Positions 23,087 to 24,027 of a stretch of DNA of 24,027 bases are shown here, piece by piece. Origin of the DNA: JBPCOB01 sp051000715. Lineage in GTDB: Bacteria > Actinomycetota > Actinomycetes > JALYNC01. The DNA is taken from contig JBPCOB010000144.1 of the NCBI GenBank assembly GCA_051000715.1, positions 1-24,027 on the forward strand. Direction: 5' to 3'. Below the pieces are notes generated by a model. The model searched no databases and was not told where the DNA came from. It worked only from the letters and a program-made list of their open reading frames with translations. Position numbers and translations under genes: made by a program. How positions within the stretch are numbered: position 1 is the first letter of the stretch; each line of letters begins with the position of its first letter.

Positions 23087-24027
23087 ATGTCGGGACCGGT
23101 CGACGCCCTAGCTCTAGGCCGCGAGCCGCCCGCCGTCGAGCCGCCCGACGCCGAGGCTCTCCGCCTGCGAGCCCTGCAGGATCTCCACATCCTCGACACC
23201 CCGCCAGATGAGCGCTTCGACCGGATAACCCGGCTCGCCGCGCGCCTTCTCCGGTTGCCCATCGCTCAGATCAACTTGCTGGACGGGTCCCGGCAGTGGA
23301 CCAAGTCCGGTTATGGCGCCGACGCCGTGGAGCTGCCGCGCACCGTCTCGTTCTGCTCGCACACAATCGGGCGACATGGGATCTACGAGGTGCCGGACGC
23401 CCTCGTGGAGCCGCTCTTCGCCGACAACCCGCTGGTCTACGGCGCACCAGGGGTTCGCTTCTATGCGGGACGGGCGTTGCGCACCGGCGACGGGCACGCC
23501 GTCGGGACGCTCTGCGTCATCGGCCGGGAACCTCGCGAGCTGACCGACGAGGAGCGCAGCCTGATCGACGCCCTCGGGGCCTGGGTGGAGGCCGAGCTGC
23601 GCAGGCTCGAAGTTCGCGACCTGCTCGCCCGAAGGGAGGCCAACGAGCAGCTGCTGCGGGGGATCCTCCACTCGATGCTGGACGCGGTGCTCCTGGTGAC
23701 GCCGGACGGCAGGGTCCAGGCCAGCAACCTGGCAGCGGAGCGACTCTTCGGGTACGACGAAGTGGGGCTCGAGCGCCCACTGAACGACCTCGTGAGCGAT
23801 CTGCGTCCCGCGGACCTGCACGCCACCGACGGCTCGGAGGAGGCTGAGGGCTCTCAGCACGCCGGACCGATGGAACGGATGGCGCTGACGGCGTATGGGT
23901 ATCGTGTGCCTGTCGAGCTGACCGTGACCCTGTTGCGTGACCAGTCCGGCGAAAGACACGTCGTGTCGGTTCGCGACCTGCGACCCCGGCAGGAGTCACA
24001 GGACGCGCTGCGCCGGCTGCAGCGGCT
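23087..24027 (+). CDS. GAF-PAS sensor protein, 5' part (3' end outside window)
   Basis: An intracellular signal sensor whose output domain lies beyond the window. ATG 23087 follows AGGGGATGCC. The frame stays open for 313 codons to the last base, and no signal peptide or membrane helix is seen. After a Pro-rich start, RLRALQDLHILDTPPDERFDR opens a GAF domain (about 30-172). It carries INLLDGSRQWTKSGYG, SFCSHTI, VEPLFADNPLV and GHAVGTLCVIGREPRELTDEE, a pattern common in GAF modules of histidine kinases and GGDEF proteins. A short helical linker leads into a PAS domain (about 190-300) with ILHSMLDAVLLVTPDGRV, SNLAAERLFGYDEVGL and VVSVRDLRPRQES. A helical linker begins as the window ends. It could be a kinase, a diguanylate cyclase or a phosphatase. 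Confidence 0.88.
   Translation, partial: MSGPVDALALGREPPAVEPPDAEALRLRALQDLHILDTPPDERFDRITRLAARLLRLPIAQINLLDGSRQWTKSGYGADAVELPRTVSFCSHTIGRHGIYEVPDALVEPLFADNPLVYGAPGVRFYAGRALRTGDGHAVGTLCVIGREPRELTDEERSLIDALGAWVEAELRRLEVRDLLARREANEQLLRGILHSMLDAVLLVTPDGRVQASNLAAERLFGYDEVGLERPLNDLVSDLRPADLHATDGSEEAEGSQHAGPMERMALTAYGYRVPVELTVTLLRDQSGERHVVSVRDLRPRQESQDALRRLQR

Noticed and set aside
21529..23262. 577-codon open frame on the minus strand opposite the M4 protease gene
   Set aside because: It is the Val/Gly/Ala/Arg-rich antisense shadow of a high-GC gene. The plus strand has a complete M4 protease with all active-site residues.
23114..23959. 281-codon minus-strand open frame at the right end
   Set aside because: It is antisense to the GAF-PAS gene, whose frame is open to the window edge with clear domain motifs.
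1..24027. CRISPR arrays, IS elements, phage genes, known riboswitches or a new defence system
   Set aside because: Reading both strands I saw no regularly spaced repeats, transposase, integrase, phage structural gene or recognisable defence gene. The only helicase is a decayed RecQ with no partner genes.

Overview
The window is very GC-rich (third codon positions almost always G or C), starts genes with GTG and TTG as well as ATG, and carries actinobacterial families such as DUF3072. It is almost certainly chromosomal DNA of a high-GC actinomycete. The genus cannot be fixed from this sequence. The first and last genes are cut by the window edges.

Layout. (1) 1-2030: amino-acid catabolism, with the 3' part of 1-pyrroline-5-carboxylate dehydrogenase (pruA) followed by tryptophan 2,3-dioxygenase (kynA). 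(2) 2157-3255: an unknown four-helix membrane protein, then on the other strand a DUF3072 gene and a doubtful small ORF. (3) 3473-6461: a damaged block. A secreted protein, an OmpR-type response regulator and its histidine kinase are together broken by four frameshifts, all in the sense of one lost base. They are followed on the opposite strand by what looks like a remnant of an MMPL-family transporter. (4) 6480-20059: an intact glycan and sugar-nucleotide cluster in several transcription units. It holds an L-2-hydroxyglutarate oxidase; a four-gene operon (aminotransferase, NAD-dependent epimerase/dehydratase, hexapeptide acyltransferase, GT4 glycosyltransferase); a converging pair (Gfo/Idh/MocA dehydrogenase plus a second DegT aminotransferase) that diverges from an LpxA-like acyltransferase; a UPF0104-type membrane protein and a GT-C glycosyltransferase; and a large GT2-FkbM fusion. 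(5) 20188-20274: tRNA-Ser(CGA). (6) 20383-21203: a decayed recQ-like helicase. (7) 21263-23028: small repeats, a secreted M4 (thermolysin-like) protease and a strong terminator. (8) 23087 to the end: a GAF-PAS sensor protein that runs off the window.

How the genes may work together. The dehydrogenase, aminotransferase and LpxA-like gene set resembles the GnnA/GnnB/LpxA and WbpB/WbpE/WbpD routes that make 3-amino or 3-acylamino sugar nucleotides. WbpB-type dehydrogenases re-oxidise their NADH with 2-oxoglutarate and release 2-hydroxyglutarate. A 2-hydroxyglutarate oxidase in the same cluster could return this by-product to 2-oxoglutarate. This proposed recycling loop, and the LpxA-like enzyme in a lineage without lipid A, are the most interesting points. 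Both rest on family recognition by eye, not on database searches.
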